19,048 nt of DNA from Spirochaetaceae bacterium (GCA_031257075.1 JAIRPM010000035.1:1-19048); one strand, 5' to 3'; shown: positions 7,369-14,597, numbered from the stretch's first letter. Program-made: numbers and translations. The notes: generated by a model from the letters alone, not told the origin.

Positions 7369-8253
7369 TCATAGGGAGTTATCTATTCCAAGTGTCTTTA
7401 TCAACGCGGAAAGATAGGTGCGCTGTATTTCCAAACTCTGGGCGGCCTTGCTCCGGTTGCCGTCAAATTCGTTCAGCGTCTTTTTTATAAAAGCCGATTT
7501 AAACATATCCAGTGCCGTTTTGAGAGGAAGGCGGGTGTCATATTGTTCAATAGAATCCGGTATAAACGCGCCTTGCCTTAAATTTTCTTTGCCAATAAGC
7601 GTTTCCGAGCCGCCGCAAACGGCCACGCCGCGCGCCTTGTGCAGGCATGCGGCTTCCACACTGTTTTTCAGTTCGCGGACATTGCCCGGCCAACGGTGAT
7701 TGCAGAGCGCTTCCCGCGCGGCATCATCAAAACCGTCAATACGTATTTTACACAAGCGGCTGTACCGTTCCAGAAAAGCGCGGGCAAGCGGGAGTATGTC
7801 TTCCGGCCTTTGACGCAAAGGCGGAATGTAGACAGGCAAAAGCCCCAGTTTTGCCGCCAGATTTTTACTAAAAGCCTTCCGGCTTACTTCCTGTTCCAAA
7901 TCATTCCGTGTTGTGGCAAAAACAAGAATGCCGGACGGTAGTTTCTCAAGCCATACCAACAATGCCGACTGAGCGGAAAGAGTGAGTGCGGACACTTCTT
8001 CCAAAAGAAGCGTTCCGTTTTCCTTCAAGCCGCAGCCAGTAAAATCCGAGGAAAAAGATTCCTCGTCCGCAAATACGCAGTTAATTACGGCAAGCGGCGT
8101 GGCAGGACGCGCCTGCCGGTAAATTTCACCGGCAAAAGCGCTTTTCCCGGCACCACTCTCCCCCAGAACAAGAATGTACTGAGCGGAACTGGTGAAACGT
8201 TTAACCCAATCGATTTTTTCGCGCATTAGTGCGCTTTCTACGATAAAGGGCAT
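7369..8253 (-). CDS. AAA+ / Fis-type regulator related to sigma-54 activators, lacking a receiver domain and the GAFTGA loop
   Basis: A 294-residue cytoplasmic protein. The AAA+ domain starts almost at the N-terminus: Walker A GESGAGKS (31-38), Walker B TLLLEEV (81-87), arginine-finger region PLRQRPEDILPLA (about 145-157) and HRWPGNVRELKN (about 186-197). A C-terminal Fis-like helix-turn-helix covers about 265-290 (GNRSKAAQSLEIQRTYLSAL). There is no sensory or receiver domain. Between Walker A and B, family members carry the sigma-54 contact loop GAFTGA; here the stretch is shortened to DEESFSSDFTGCGLKENG, without a GAFTGA match. Such proteins (TyrR is a known example with a degenerate loop) may regulate without sigma-54. 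The gene lies 7 nt after metK and 12 nt before the TPR gene, which suggests an operon. Targets are unknown. Confidence 0.82.
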   Translation of the reverse strand: MPFIVESALMREKIDWVKRFTSSAQYILVLGESGAGKSAFAGEIYRQARPATPLAVINCVFADEESFSSDFTGCGLKENGTLLLEEVSALTLSAQSALLVWLEKLPSGILVFATTRNDLEQEVSRKAFSKNLAAKLGLLPVYIPPLRQRPEDILPLARAFLERYSRLCKIRIDGFDDAAREALCNHRWPGNVRELKNSVEAACLHKARGVAVCGGSETLIGKENLRQGAFIPDSIEQYDTRLPLKTALDMFKSAFIKKTLNEFDGNRSKAAQSLEIQRTYLSALIKTLGIDNSL

Positions 8254-8260
8254 ACAGATT

Positions 8261-9427
8261 TTAGCAGAGTTTTGCTAATTCCGCCGCTTTATCTGTTTTT
8301 TCCCATGGGAATTCGGCGCGGCCAAAATGGCCATACGCGGCAGTTTTACGGTAAATAGGCCGGCACAAGTCAAGCATTTTGATTATACCCGCGGGGCTTA
8401 AATCGAAAACTTTTTTTACCGCGTTTTCGATACCGGTTTCGGGGACTTTTGCCGTGCCGAATGTGTCTACCATTACCGATACCGGAAAAGGCACGCCGAT
8501 AGCATAGGCCAATTCAACTTCGGCGCGGGAAGCAAGCCCCGCCGCGACAATGTTTTTGGCGACATACCGCGCCGCATAAGCCCCGGAACGGTCGACCTTT
8601 GTGGGGTCTTTGCCGGAAAAAGCCCCGCCGCCATGCCGTCCCATTCCGCCGTAAGTGTCCACAATGATTTTACGTCCGGTAAGGCCGGTGTCGCCAAAGG
8701 GGCCGCCCACAACAAAACGGCCGGTAGGATTGATATAATACTTGGTTGATTCGTTCAAAAGCCCTGTCGGTTCTAAAACGGGCTTAATGATTTTGTCTAT
8801 CACCGCTTCTTTAATGTCCGCATAAGAAATTCCCGGGTCATGCTGATGGGAAACCACTACCGCCTCGATGCGCACCGGTTTGTAGCCTTCGTACTCTACC
8901 GTAACTTGGCTTTTCGCGTCGGGACGCAGCCAGCCTAGTGTTCCTGATTTTCGCAGTTCGGCAGCCTTGATGAGAATCTGGTGGGCGAGCATTATAGGCA
9001 ACGGCATTAGGTTTTCAGTTTCGTTGCAGGCAAAGCCGAACATCATTCCCTGGTCGCCCGCCCCCTGCAAACCTTTGTACTCGTCAAGGCCGGCGCCGGT
9101 AACGCCTTGGTTAATGTCCGGCGACTGGCTGTGAATCATCGAAAGAACGGCCATTGAATGGCAGTCCAAGCCATAATCCGGGTCGGTATAGCCAATGTTT
9201 TTGGCGACTTGGCGAACCAAATCCTGCACGTCAACAAAAGTGTTGGTCGTTATTTCGCCGCCGACAAGTACAAGCGATGTAGAGGCAAAGGTTTCGCAGG
9301 CTACATGGCTTTGCGGGTCATCGACAAGGCAAGCGTCAAGGATCGCGTCCGAAACCTGGTCGCACAATTTATCGGGATGGCCTTCGCCAACCGATTCTGA
9401 AGTAAAAAAATACCTTCTGTTTTCCAT
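8261..9427 (-). CDS. metK: S-adenosylmethionine synthase
   Basis: Makes S-adenosylmethionine from methionine and ATP in the cytoplasm. From ATG 9427 it has 388 residues, the standard length, beginning MENRRYFFTSESVGEGHPDK with the ATP-binding GHPDK motif. Further signatures are GAGDQGMMFGFA and GGGAFSGKDPTKVDRSGAY. The open frame continues upstream to 9532, but that extension lies across the tRNA gene and must be excluded. AAAGGA (9434-9439) is a good ribosome binding site at normal spacing. Only 13 nt separate the end of tRNA-Pro from the start codon, so the mRNA leader is very short unless the two are cotranscribed. Confidence 0.96.
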   Translation of the reverse strand: MENRRYFFTSESVGEGHPDKLCDQVSDAILDACLVDDPQSHVACETFASTSLVLVGGEITTNTFVDVQDLVRQVAKNIGYTDPDYGLDCHSMAVLSMIHSQSPDINQGVTGAGLDEYKGLQGAGDQGMMFGFACNETENLMPLPIMLAHQILIKAAELRKSGTLGWLRPDAKSQVTVEYEGYKPVRIEAVVVSHQHDPGISYADIKEAVIDKIIKPVLEPTGLLNESTKYYINPTGRFVVGGPFGDTGLTGRKIIVDTYGGMGRHGGGAFSGKDPTKVDRSGAYAARYVAKNIVAAGLASRAEVELAYAIGVPFPVSVMVDTFGTAKVPETGIENAVKKVFDLSPAGIIKMLDLCRPIYRKTAAYGHFGRAEFPWEKTDKAAELAKLC

Positions 9428-9440
9428 AAAAATTCCTTTA
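9428..9440 (-). promoter_or_regulatory. metK ribosome binding site in a 13-nt tRNA-to-ATG leader
   Basis: On the minus strand the leader reads TAAAGGAATTTTT before ATG. AAAGGA fixes the metK start at 9427 and leaves no room for a separate promoter between tRNA-Pro and metK. Confidence 0.75.
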
Positions 9441-9513
9441 TCGGGACGGTGCGACTCGAACGCACGATATCCTGCTCCCAAAGCAGGCGCCATAGCCCCT
9501 AGGCGACGTCCCG
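9441..9513 (-). tRNA. tRNA-Pro, anticodon TGG
   Basis: A full cloverleaf can be folded: acceptor CGGGACG with CGTCCCG, a D arm, anticodon stem CCTGC/GCAGG with loop TTTGGGA (anticodon TGG, reads CCA and relatives), variable loop ATATC, and T arm GTGCG TTCGAGT CGCAC with perfect pairing. The C1-G72 pair and A73 discriminator are expected for bacterial tRNA-Pro. The 3' CCA is not encoded (the bases after A73 are TAA), so CCA must be added by nucleotidyltransferase. Same strand as metK, 13 nt upstream of it. Confidence 0.95.
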
Positions 9514-9552
9514 TCTGTATAGTGTAGGTCAAACTACGGATTTAGACAAGGA

Positions 9553-9583
9553 TAAACCGGCGGTTTAGAGAGGGCAAACCCTC
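9553..9583. repeat. Two small inverted repeats between fliG and tRNA-Pro
   Basis: TAAACCG/CGGTTTA around a single G (9553-9567) and GAGGG/CCCTC around CAAA (9570-9583). They could end fliG transcription on the minus strand, but neither is followed by a convincing U run. Confidence 0.45.
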
Positions 9584-9594
9584 ATAGTAGTAAT

Positions 9595-9625
9595 AATGAT
9601 GGCCGATTTAATCATTGCTGCCCTA
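9595..9625 (-). repeat. Possible degenerate palindrome copy at the fliG stop
   Basis: On the minus strand the fliG stop begins TAGGGCAGCAATGATTAA. AATGAT and ATCATT (9595-9600 and 9611-9616) pair around a 10-nt loop. The start TAGGGCA, the GATTA and the position at a stop codon resemble copies A-D, but the outer stem is mismatched, so membership is uncertain. Confidence 0.4.
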
Positions 9626-10660
9626 GACAACCAATTCATCCTCTCCGGCGCGCGCAACGACAATTTCACCCTGGTCTTCCAAATGCCGGATAATAGCGAC
9701 AATCTTTTGCTGCGATTCTTCCACGTCTTTTAATCGCACCGGCCCCATGAATTCCATATCGTCCTTGAGCATAGCGGCGGCACGTTTGGACATATTGCGA
9801 TAAATCTTTTCCTGCACCTCGGTATCAACCGATTTGAGCGCCTTGGAAAGTTCCGCCGTATCTACCTCGCGCAGTACTTTTTGTATCGAACGGTCGTCAA
9901 GCATAACGATATCTTCAAATACAAACATGCGCTTTTTGATTTCTTCGGCAAGTTCCGGGTCTTCTTCTTCTAGTTGTTCGATGATTTGTTTTTCCGATGA
10001 CCGGTCAACCAAGTTAAGAATTTCGACAATGCTGGGAACGCCGCCGGCTGTCGTATAGTCTTCGGAAGAGAGTGTAGACAATTTCTTTTCCAGAACGCGC
10101 TCTACCTCGCGTAAAACTTCAGGACTGGTGCGGTCCATTACGGCAATGCGGCGGGCGACTTCGCTCTGAATCTCATGAGGCAGGCTTTGCAGAATAATGG
10201 ATGCTTTGTTCGGTTCAAGATAGGCAAGGATAAGGGCTATAGTCTGCGGAAGTTCCTGCTGAATAAAGTTGAGCAAATGCGCCGGGTCGGTGCGGCGGAT
10301 AAAATCGAAAGGGCGCACCTGAAGACTTGACGTAAGCCTATTGATGATGTCTACCGCCTTTTGGCTGCCGAGCGATTTTTCCAGGAGTTCGCGGGCATAA
10401 TCGATACCGCCAATAGAAATAAACTGATTGGCCATCATCAGTTCTTGGAATTCGGTAAGTATCGCGTCTTTTATTTCCGGCTCTATAGTTTCCAGCCGCG
10501 CTATCTCAAAAGTAAGCGTTTCAATTTCGTCTTCGCGCAAATATTTAAATATTTCCGCCGATACTTCCGACCCAATGCTGACAAGGAATATGGCCGCTTT
10601 CTGACGGCCTGTAAAGTCTTTTATATCTTTTTTTTTCTTTTTTCTATCTTCGTCTGCCAT
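9623..10660 (-). CDS. fliG: Flagellar motor switch protein FliG
   Basis: A rotor (C-ring) protein that contacts the MS ring and the stators to transmit torque and switch direction, on the cytoplasmic face of the flagellar base. It has 345 residues, the usual length. The lysine-rich N-terminus leads into TGRQKAAIFLVSIGSEVSAE. The middle-domain motif usually written EHPQ is ELPQ here (QQELPQTIALILAYL). The C-terminal torque helix region (VFEDIVMLDDRSIQKVLREV) and MGPVRLKDVEESQQKI are well conserved, so the motor interface looks intact. GGAGGGG lies 5-11 nt before the ATG, and a promoter lies upstream. It stands apart from any fliF/fliH cluster in this window. Its stop TAG starts the sequence TAGGGCA. 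Confidence 0.96.
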   Translation of the reverse strand: MADEDRKKKKKDIKDFTGRQKAAIFLVSIGSEVSAEIFKYLREDEIETLTFEIARLETIEPEIKDAILTEFQELMMANQFISIGGIDYARELLEKSLGSQKAVDIINRLTSSLQVRPFDFIRRTDPAHLLNFIQQELPQTIALILAYLEPNKASIILQSLPHEIQSEVARRIAVMDRTSPEVLREVERVLEKKLSTLSSEDYTTAGGVPSIVEILNLVDRSSEKQIIEQLEEEDPELAEEIKKRMFVFEDIVMLDDRSIQKVLREVDTAELSKALKSVDTEVQEKIYRNMSKRAAAMLKDDMEFMGPVRLKDVEESQQKIVAIIRHLEDQGEIVVARAGEDELVV

Positions 10661-10690
10661 CTACCCCTCCCAATTGAGGTAACTTCTGTC

Positions 10691-10719
10691 AGCCTAAACA
10701 CACACAGCGTTTGTGTCAA
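10691..10719 (-). promoter_or_regulatory. Predicted sigma-70-type promoter for fliG
   Basis: Minus-strand TTGACA (10714-10719), a 17-bp spacer, then TAGGCT (10691-10696, three of six matches to TATAAT). Transcription would start about 20-25 nt before the fliG ATG. The -35 box is a perfect match and the -10 is weak. The IS remnant begins only about 20 bp upstream of the -35. Confidence 0.5.
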
Positions 10720-10739
10720 GGGGGTTGTACATTGCCGCC

Positions 10740-10983
10740 AGGGCAAGAGCATTGAGGAAGCGAAATAAATAAAACTATGCTAAAGTGAAATAATCTTTGG
10801 CGCGGACGCGGCGGAACCACGCCGCGGAGAATCTGCTCCTCCTAAGAAAAACGGCGTTGTATTTTCTGCGGAAAGAAGAACTGCCTGAAAAACGCAGTCT
10901 TAAACGCAAAATGCTGAAAACCGCTGCCAATGTTGACTTTCTCAGCAATCTACTCTTCAACTCAGCCTAAATGCTCTTGCCCT
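10740..10983 (+). mobile_element. Internally deleted insertion sequence, ISAs1-like, 244 bp
   Basis: Exact 14-bp terminal inverted repeats, AGGGCAAGAGCATT at 10740-10753 and its complement at 10970-10983, bound the segment. Inside, reading rightward, is only the C-terminal part of a transposase that resembles the ISAs1 family. The left 40-odd bases look like the IS 5' end, so an internal deletion has removed most of the transposase and left a MITE-like relic. CCGCC is found close to both outer ends (10735-10739, and 10987-10991 a few bases beyond the right end), but I cannot define a clean target duplication. Confidence 0.75.
10784..10970 (+). pseudogene. C-terminal remnant of an ISAs1-family transposase
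   Basis: The frame 10794-10970 reads ARTRRNHAAENLLLLRKTAL, then YFLRKEELPEKRSLKRK, and ends SNLLFNSA before TAA. Its HAAENL-x-LLR-x-x-AL-x-x-L core is the hallmark of the C-terminus of ISAs1-type DDE transposases, where it follows an FxED segment. In the neighbouring frame just upstream (from 10784) the sequence reads SEIIFGAD, resembling that missing segment. So there is a frameshift near 10805 as well as the large deletion. It has no start codon and no catalytic DDE residues, and cannot be functional. Confidence 0.72.
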
Positions 10984-11031
10984 AGACCGCCATCACAAAC
11001 ACTTTGTTTTTTTTTGTGAATTTTGTATTTT

Positions 11032-11103
11032 TAGGATAACGCTGATTAAATTGACTTTTCGGCAAGTCTTTAATTCTTGAGGCTTGCAGTATCAGCGTTG
11101 CCC
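11032..11103 (+). repeat. Dispersed palindrome, copy D, with a long loop
   Basis: AACGCTGAT (11038-11046) and its complement (11091-11099) match copies A and C. The left end is TAGGATAACGCTGATTA and the right end ATCAGCGTTGCC. The loop is 44 nt and can fold internally (GACTT/AAGTC, GCAAG/CTTGC). The outer pairs beyond the 9-bp core do not match. It follows the IS remnant in the same orientation. Confidence 0.7.
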
Positions 11104-11165
11104 TCTGTATTTGCTTATGCGGCTGCAAAGCGGCCGGCATTGCGTAAATGCGGGGTAAGAAGTGA

Positions 11166-11195
11166 TGGGGTTAGAAAAACGCCCCAGTTAAGGAG
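11166..11195 (+). promoter_or_regulatory. Hairpin next to the ribosome binding site of the lipoprotein gene
   Basis: TGGGG (11166-11170) can pair with CCCCA (11182-11186), ending 4 nt before AAGGAG (11190-11195), a strong ribosome binding site with 6 nt to ATG 11202. The hairpin could affect initiation, but this is inference from position only. I see no convincing -10/-35 pair in 11100-11165. Confidence 0.4.
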
Positions 11196-11201
11196 TTTGC
11201 T

Positions 11202-14200
11202 ATGAAAAAAGCAGGAGAAACCACAAGCGGAAGCGGCGTTCTGCCGCCGCCCCCGTGTTCATTCCGGGTAAAGGGTTTCGGAGAAAGTAACCTTGTTATA
11301 CCCCCCCCCCCCCCCGTTATTGTAAAAAAGATACTATTTTTAGCCGTGCTTGCTTGTACGGCGCTGGCGGCCGTTTCGTGCCCTAACGGGCCTATAAACC
11401 CGAAGAAACAGGGCGGCGAAGAAGAGAATAAGCCGCGTTTAAGCGGTTTGTATGTGCTGGATACGAGTGCCGTTCCGCCTGAAAACCCGGCGCGGTTTAA
11501 CGAGACAGAAGATGAAGAAGACACCGACGCTGTGCCGCCGGGAACGCTGCTTACACTCCGCGATTCCAACGGAAATACGGTGGAATTCAACCCGGAAACC
11601 TTTATTTACTATGTTGAAATACCCAAAGACCCGATTACGGTAACTCTGCATGGGCAGGTGGATGCTGATGTAGAGGCGGGGTATCCAACAGGCAAGACGC
11701 TGATACCGCAGGCGGGGACTGTGTCGTTGGTAACGGCGATGAATAGTAACGCGGCGCTTGAATGTTATCAGATATTTTACACGCAGGCGGCGCTCCCGCA
11801 GGCTACGTTAAGCGGGGTATTGCTGTCGATGGGCGTATTAGACAACCCGCCGGCTTTTGACCCGGCTGTCCATACATACGATGTGAATGTTGACGTTCAG
11901 AATCTTGGCGCTGGGCTTATCATTTCCGCGCAGAGCGCTTTGAGCGGGGCGATTTTCGGCTATGAGCCGGCAATGCCGCTGCTCTTGGACATCAACGGCA
12001 GTACACTCAAAATTACCGTTACCGCGCCGGATTACACGCCTTCGATATATACGTTCAACGTAAATCTGGTTTCGAGCAGCGGGGCTTCGTCGCTCGCGGA
12101 TTTGACGCTTACCGAAGGAACTATTGCCTTTGACCCGAACACGACCGCCCTACAAACGATTACCGTTCCTGCCGGCACAGAAGCGCTTACTGTTTCCGCT
12201 ATAAAAACCAATACGGGAGACACCGTAAAATTCCTCTATAACATAGGGGGGCAGGCGGTTGAAACGCAGGGCACGGTGTGCCAGTTCCAGAAAACCGGCG
12301 GCCTTAACGGGTTTGGGTTTCAAATATACGTAATCGGAGGAATGACTACACCCGTGCTGTACGATTTTGTCATTGCCGAAGCGCCGTTGACACCGGCGCG
12401 GCTTGCCGGAATTTCCTCGACTGCGGGAATGGGGACGGTAACATTGTACCAGCGAGATGCGGGAACAGGCGCGAATGGAAGCGCGGGTTTTGATGAGACC
12501 GTTACGCTTTACAACATGAATTTTAATAACAGCGCGGACAATGTAGCGCTTACAATAAGCGCGGATGCCATTGGCGCGGATGTGTTGATAAATGATGTGC
12601 CTGTTACCCTGAGCGGGGGAACCGTTACCCATACGGTAGGGATGCCGCGGGCAAAACTCCCGCCGGTAAAAATCACTGTGAACAAGCATGGGTTTCTTTC
12701 AACCTCGTATTGGGTGTATTTTGTCCGTGGAACAAGGTTTCAGGCGGCGCTTACCGGAATTACCGTCAGCGGTATGGCCGGCGGCACGGCGTTAAGCCCG
12801 TCGTTTAACGGGGCAACATCAGGTCCGTATACGGCAAAGGTTTTTGTCAACACACCGGCAGTCGTGATAACCGGCGAATACAACGCGGCGGCGCACCCGG
12901 ATTTGACTGTAACGTATAAAAATCTGAATACCGGCTCAACGTCAAATTTCCTTACCAACTTGACGGTTGGAACGGATGTTGACTTTGAAATTACCATTTC
13001 CGAGGGTGACCCCGCCGTTGACTACGATTATACGCGGAAAACCTACACATTGGCCATTAGCCCATTGGCTGCTCAGACACCCCGTCTAAGTTCGCTTAGG
13101 GTAAACAGCGCGGCTGTCAGTCCGCCGGTAACAGGGAAAACGCACGACACGCTCGTTTATACGGCGGCGCTTGACTACAGCGCGGGAACGGAGGTGCCGC
13201 CGTTTGCGTGGACAACGGACAACGAAATTGAAGCCGTTTGGTATTCGTTTAACAGTGGCGTGGCGTGGCATCAGGACGCAAACAAAACCGGTTTTGACGC
13301 GGCTGAACTGAGCGCCGCCGGTGGCGCGGCGGCCGCGTGGAACATAGGGCCCGGCCAACGCAAGACGGTGCTTATTAAAGTACGCTCTTACGATAAGCAG
13401 GAAGTAATCTATTGCGTAACGGTGAACAAAGCGGCGTTAGCGAGTTGCCAACTTGCTACCCTTGATATAACCGGGACGGACATAAACTGGGACCCGGCCG
13501 CTTCATTTGTGGCGACAAAGACAAATTACGCTATATGGCTTACGGGCGCGGCGCCTGCTATTGCGGCGGCGCCGGTTGACCCCGATGCCGTAGTCTATTA
13601 CAAACTTGACGGCGCCGCTCCGGTTTGGACAATGCCTGTTGTTTCCTTGGGTGTTGATGAAACAAAAACGCTGGAAATTTATGTTTCCAATTCAAGCAGC
13701 GTAACTATTTACACGCTCAGTTTTACCCGCTACCAGAAAGTCTGGGAGTATGGCTACCTAAACAGCCAACGCGCATGGACAGCCCCCAGAAACAGTGACT
13801 ACAAGGTTGAAGTCTGGGGAGGGCAGGGCGGAACAGGTGTTTCCGCTGGCGGCAAAGGCGGCTATTCGTGGGGAATAGTAAACGCGCTGCCATCCGGTTC
13901 CGTAATGAACGTGTATGTCGGGGACAAAGGCGCGAACAGAAGCGATAGAACCGGCGGCACAGGCGGCGCTATCCCTACTCCTGCTCCAGGCAGCGGCGGC
14001 AAAGGCGGTAATGGTTCCAGCAGTAGTAACAATAACGCCGCCGGCGGCGGCGGGGCGGCAAGCGAAGTTCGCTTTGGCGGTACCGCTTTAACCGATAGAA
14101 TCATTGTCGCCGGCGGCGGCGGTGGAGGCGGCGGGCGCAACCAGAACGATAATGAAAAACGGGTAGGCACCGGCGGTGGCGGCGAATGGGGAGACGGCGG

Positions 14201-14597
14201 CGATGCTATAAGCAGCGGCGGAACCGTCATCTCCGGCGCAAAGTGGGCCCCGGCGCATGATGGCACCCACACAGTGGGGCAGTCGAGCGGAGCCGGGCAA
14301 GGCGGCTTTAATGGCGACAGTAGTACTTACGAAGGCACCGGCGGCGGTGGCGGCGGCTATTACGGTGGCAACGCTTCCACCTCCCGAGCCGTAGCCAATT
14401 TAGCCGGCGGCGCGGGCGGGTCGGGCTATGTGGACTCGTCCTTTTTCTCATCGCATGGCGGGTCGGGCGGTTTTACCGTAATAGGCAGCAGCGCAACCCC
14501 GGACGCCGGTACCGGCTACGGCAATTACGCGGATTTAATAACCGGCGCGGGCAAAATCACCATTACGGATGTCGGTTTCACACCTCCCTCTCCATAA
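11202..14597 (+). CDS. Large putative surface lipoprotein: cadherin-like beta-sandwich repeats plus ALK-like glycine-rich domain
   Basis: 1131 residues, probably exported. AAGGAG precedes ATG 11202. An unusual 40-residue basic/proline N-terminus comes before a hydrophobic signal (VKKILFLAVLACTALAAVSC) whose last residue, Cys60, would be the lipidated one in a relaxed spirochete-type lipobox. About seven beta-sandwich units follow (near residues 80-197, 202-290, 296-393, 399-508, 514-621, 628-743, 750-843). Each starts like LSGL, LADLTL or LSSLRV and contains FDP-x-x-x-x-Y-type motifs; I assign these to the cadherin-like beta-sandwich (PF12733) type. The C-terminal third (about 846-1131) is glycine-rich, with EVWGGQGG, GGKGGYSWG, VYVGDKG, IIVAGGGGGGGG, GGGGGYYGG and GGAGGSGYV. 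That order resembles the glycine-rich domain of ALK/LTK receptors (PF12810-like). The 15-C run at 11301-11315 encodes Pro34-Pro38. Function is unknown; an adhesin or surface fibre is plausible. Confidence 0.85.
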   Translation: MKKAGETTSGSGVLPPPPCSFRVKGFGESNLVIPPPPPVIVKKILFLAVLACTALAAVSCPNGPINPKKQGGEEENKPRLSGLYVLDTSAVPPENPARFNETEDEEDTDAVPPGTLLTLRDSNGNTVEFNPETFIYYVEIPKDPITVTLHGQVDADVEAGYPTGKTLIPQAGTVSLVTAMNSNAALECYQIFYTQAALPQATLSGVLLSMGVLDNPPAFDPAVHTYDVNVDVQNLGAGLIISAQSALSGAIFGYEPAMPLLLDINGSTLKITVTAPDYTPSIYTFNVNLVSSSGASSLADLTLTEGTIAFDPNTTALQTITVPAGTEALTVSAIKTNTGDTVKFLYNIGGQAVETQGTVCQFQKTGGLNGFGFQIYVIGGMTTPVLYDFVIAEAPLTPARLAGISSTAGMGTVTLYQRDAGTGANGSAGFDETVTLYNMNFNNSADNVALTISADAIGADVLINDVPVTLSGGTVTHTVGMPRAKLPPVKITVNKHGFLSTSYWVYFVRGTRFQAALTGITVSGMAGGTALSPSFNGATSGPYTAKVFVNTPAVVITGEYNAAAHPDLTVTYKNLNTGSTSNFLTNLTVGTDVDFEITISEGDPAVDYDYTRKTYTLAISPLAAQTPRLSSLRVNSAAVSPPVTGKTHDTLVYTAALDYSAGTEVPPFAWTTDNEIEAVWYSFNSGVAWHQDANKTGFDAAELSAAGGAAAAWNIGPGQRKTVLIKVRSYDKQEVIYCVTVNKAALASCQLATLDITGTDINWDPAASFVATKTNYAIWLTGAAPAIAAAPVDPDAVVYYKLDGAAPVWTMPVVSLGVDETKTLEIYVSNSSSVTIYTLSFTRYQKVWEYGYLNSQRAWTAPRNSDYKVEVWGGQGGTGVSAGGKGGYSWGIVNALPSGSVMNVYVGDKGANRSDRTGGTGGAIPTPAPGSGGKGGNGSSSSNNNAAGGGGAASEVRFGGTALTDRIIVAGGGGGGGGRNQNDNEKRVGTGGGGEWGDGGDAISSGGTVISGAKWAPAHDGTHTVGQSSGAGQGGFNGDSSTYEGTGGGGGGYYGGNASTSRAVANLAGGAGGSGYVDSSFFSSHGGSGGFTVIGSSATPDAGTGYGNYADLITGAGKITITDVGFTPPSP
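11301..11315 (+). repeat. Homopolymeric C15 tract inside the 5' coding region
   Basis: Fifteen consecutive C, in frame as five proline codons, between the start codon and the signal peptide. Loss of one C puts a TAA three codons after the tract. Gain of one C leads to a TAA at 11384-11386. As given, the gene is in the ON frame. Confidence 0.95.

Noticed and set aside
9516..9521. TATACA as a -10 box for tRNA-Pro
   Set aside because: It is only 3 nt from the mature tRNA 5' end and has no -35 at proper distance, so it would start transcription inside the tRNA.
9428..9532. In-frame extension of metK upstream of 9427
   Set aside because: It runs through the tRNA-Pro gene and adds residues foreign to MetK; the ribosome binding site and family N-terminus fix the start at 9427.
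10775..10960. 61-codon minus-strand ORF inside the IS relic
   Set aside because: It is antisense to the recognisable transposase remnant and has no ribosome binding site.
13862..14300. Proline-rich ORFs opposite the glycine-rich domain
   Set aside because: Poly-proline is simply the complement of the GGC glycine codons; no start context or domain supports it.
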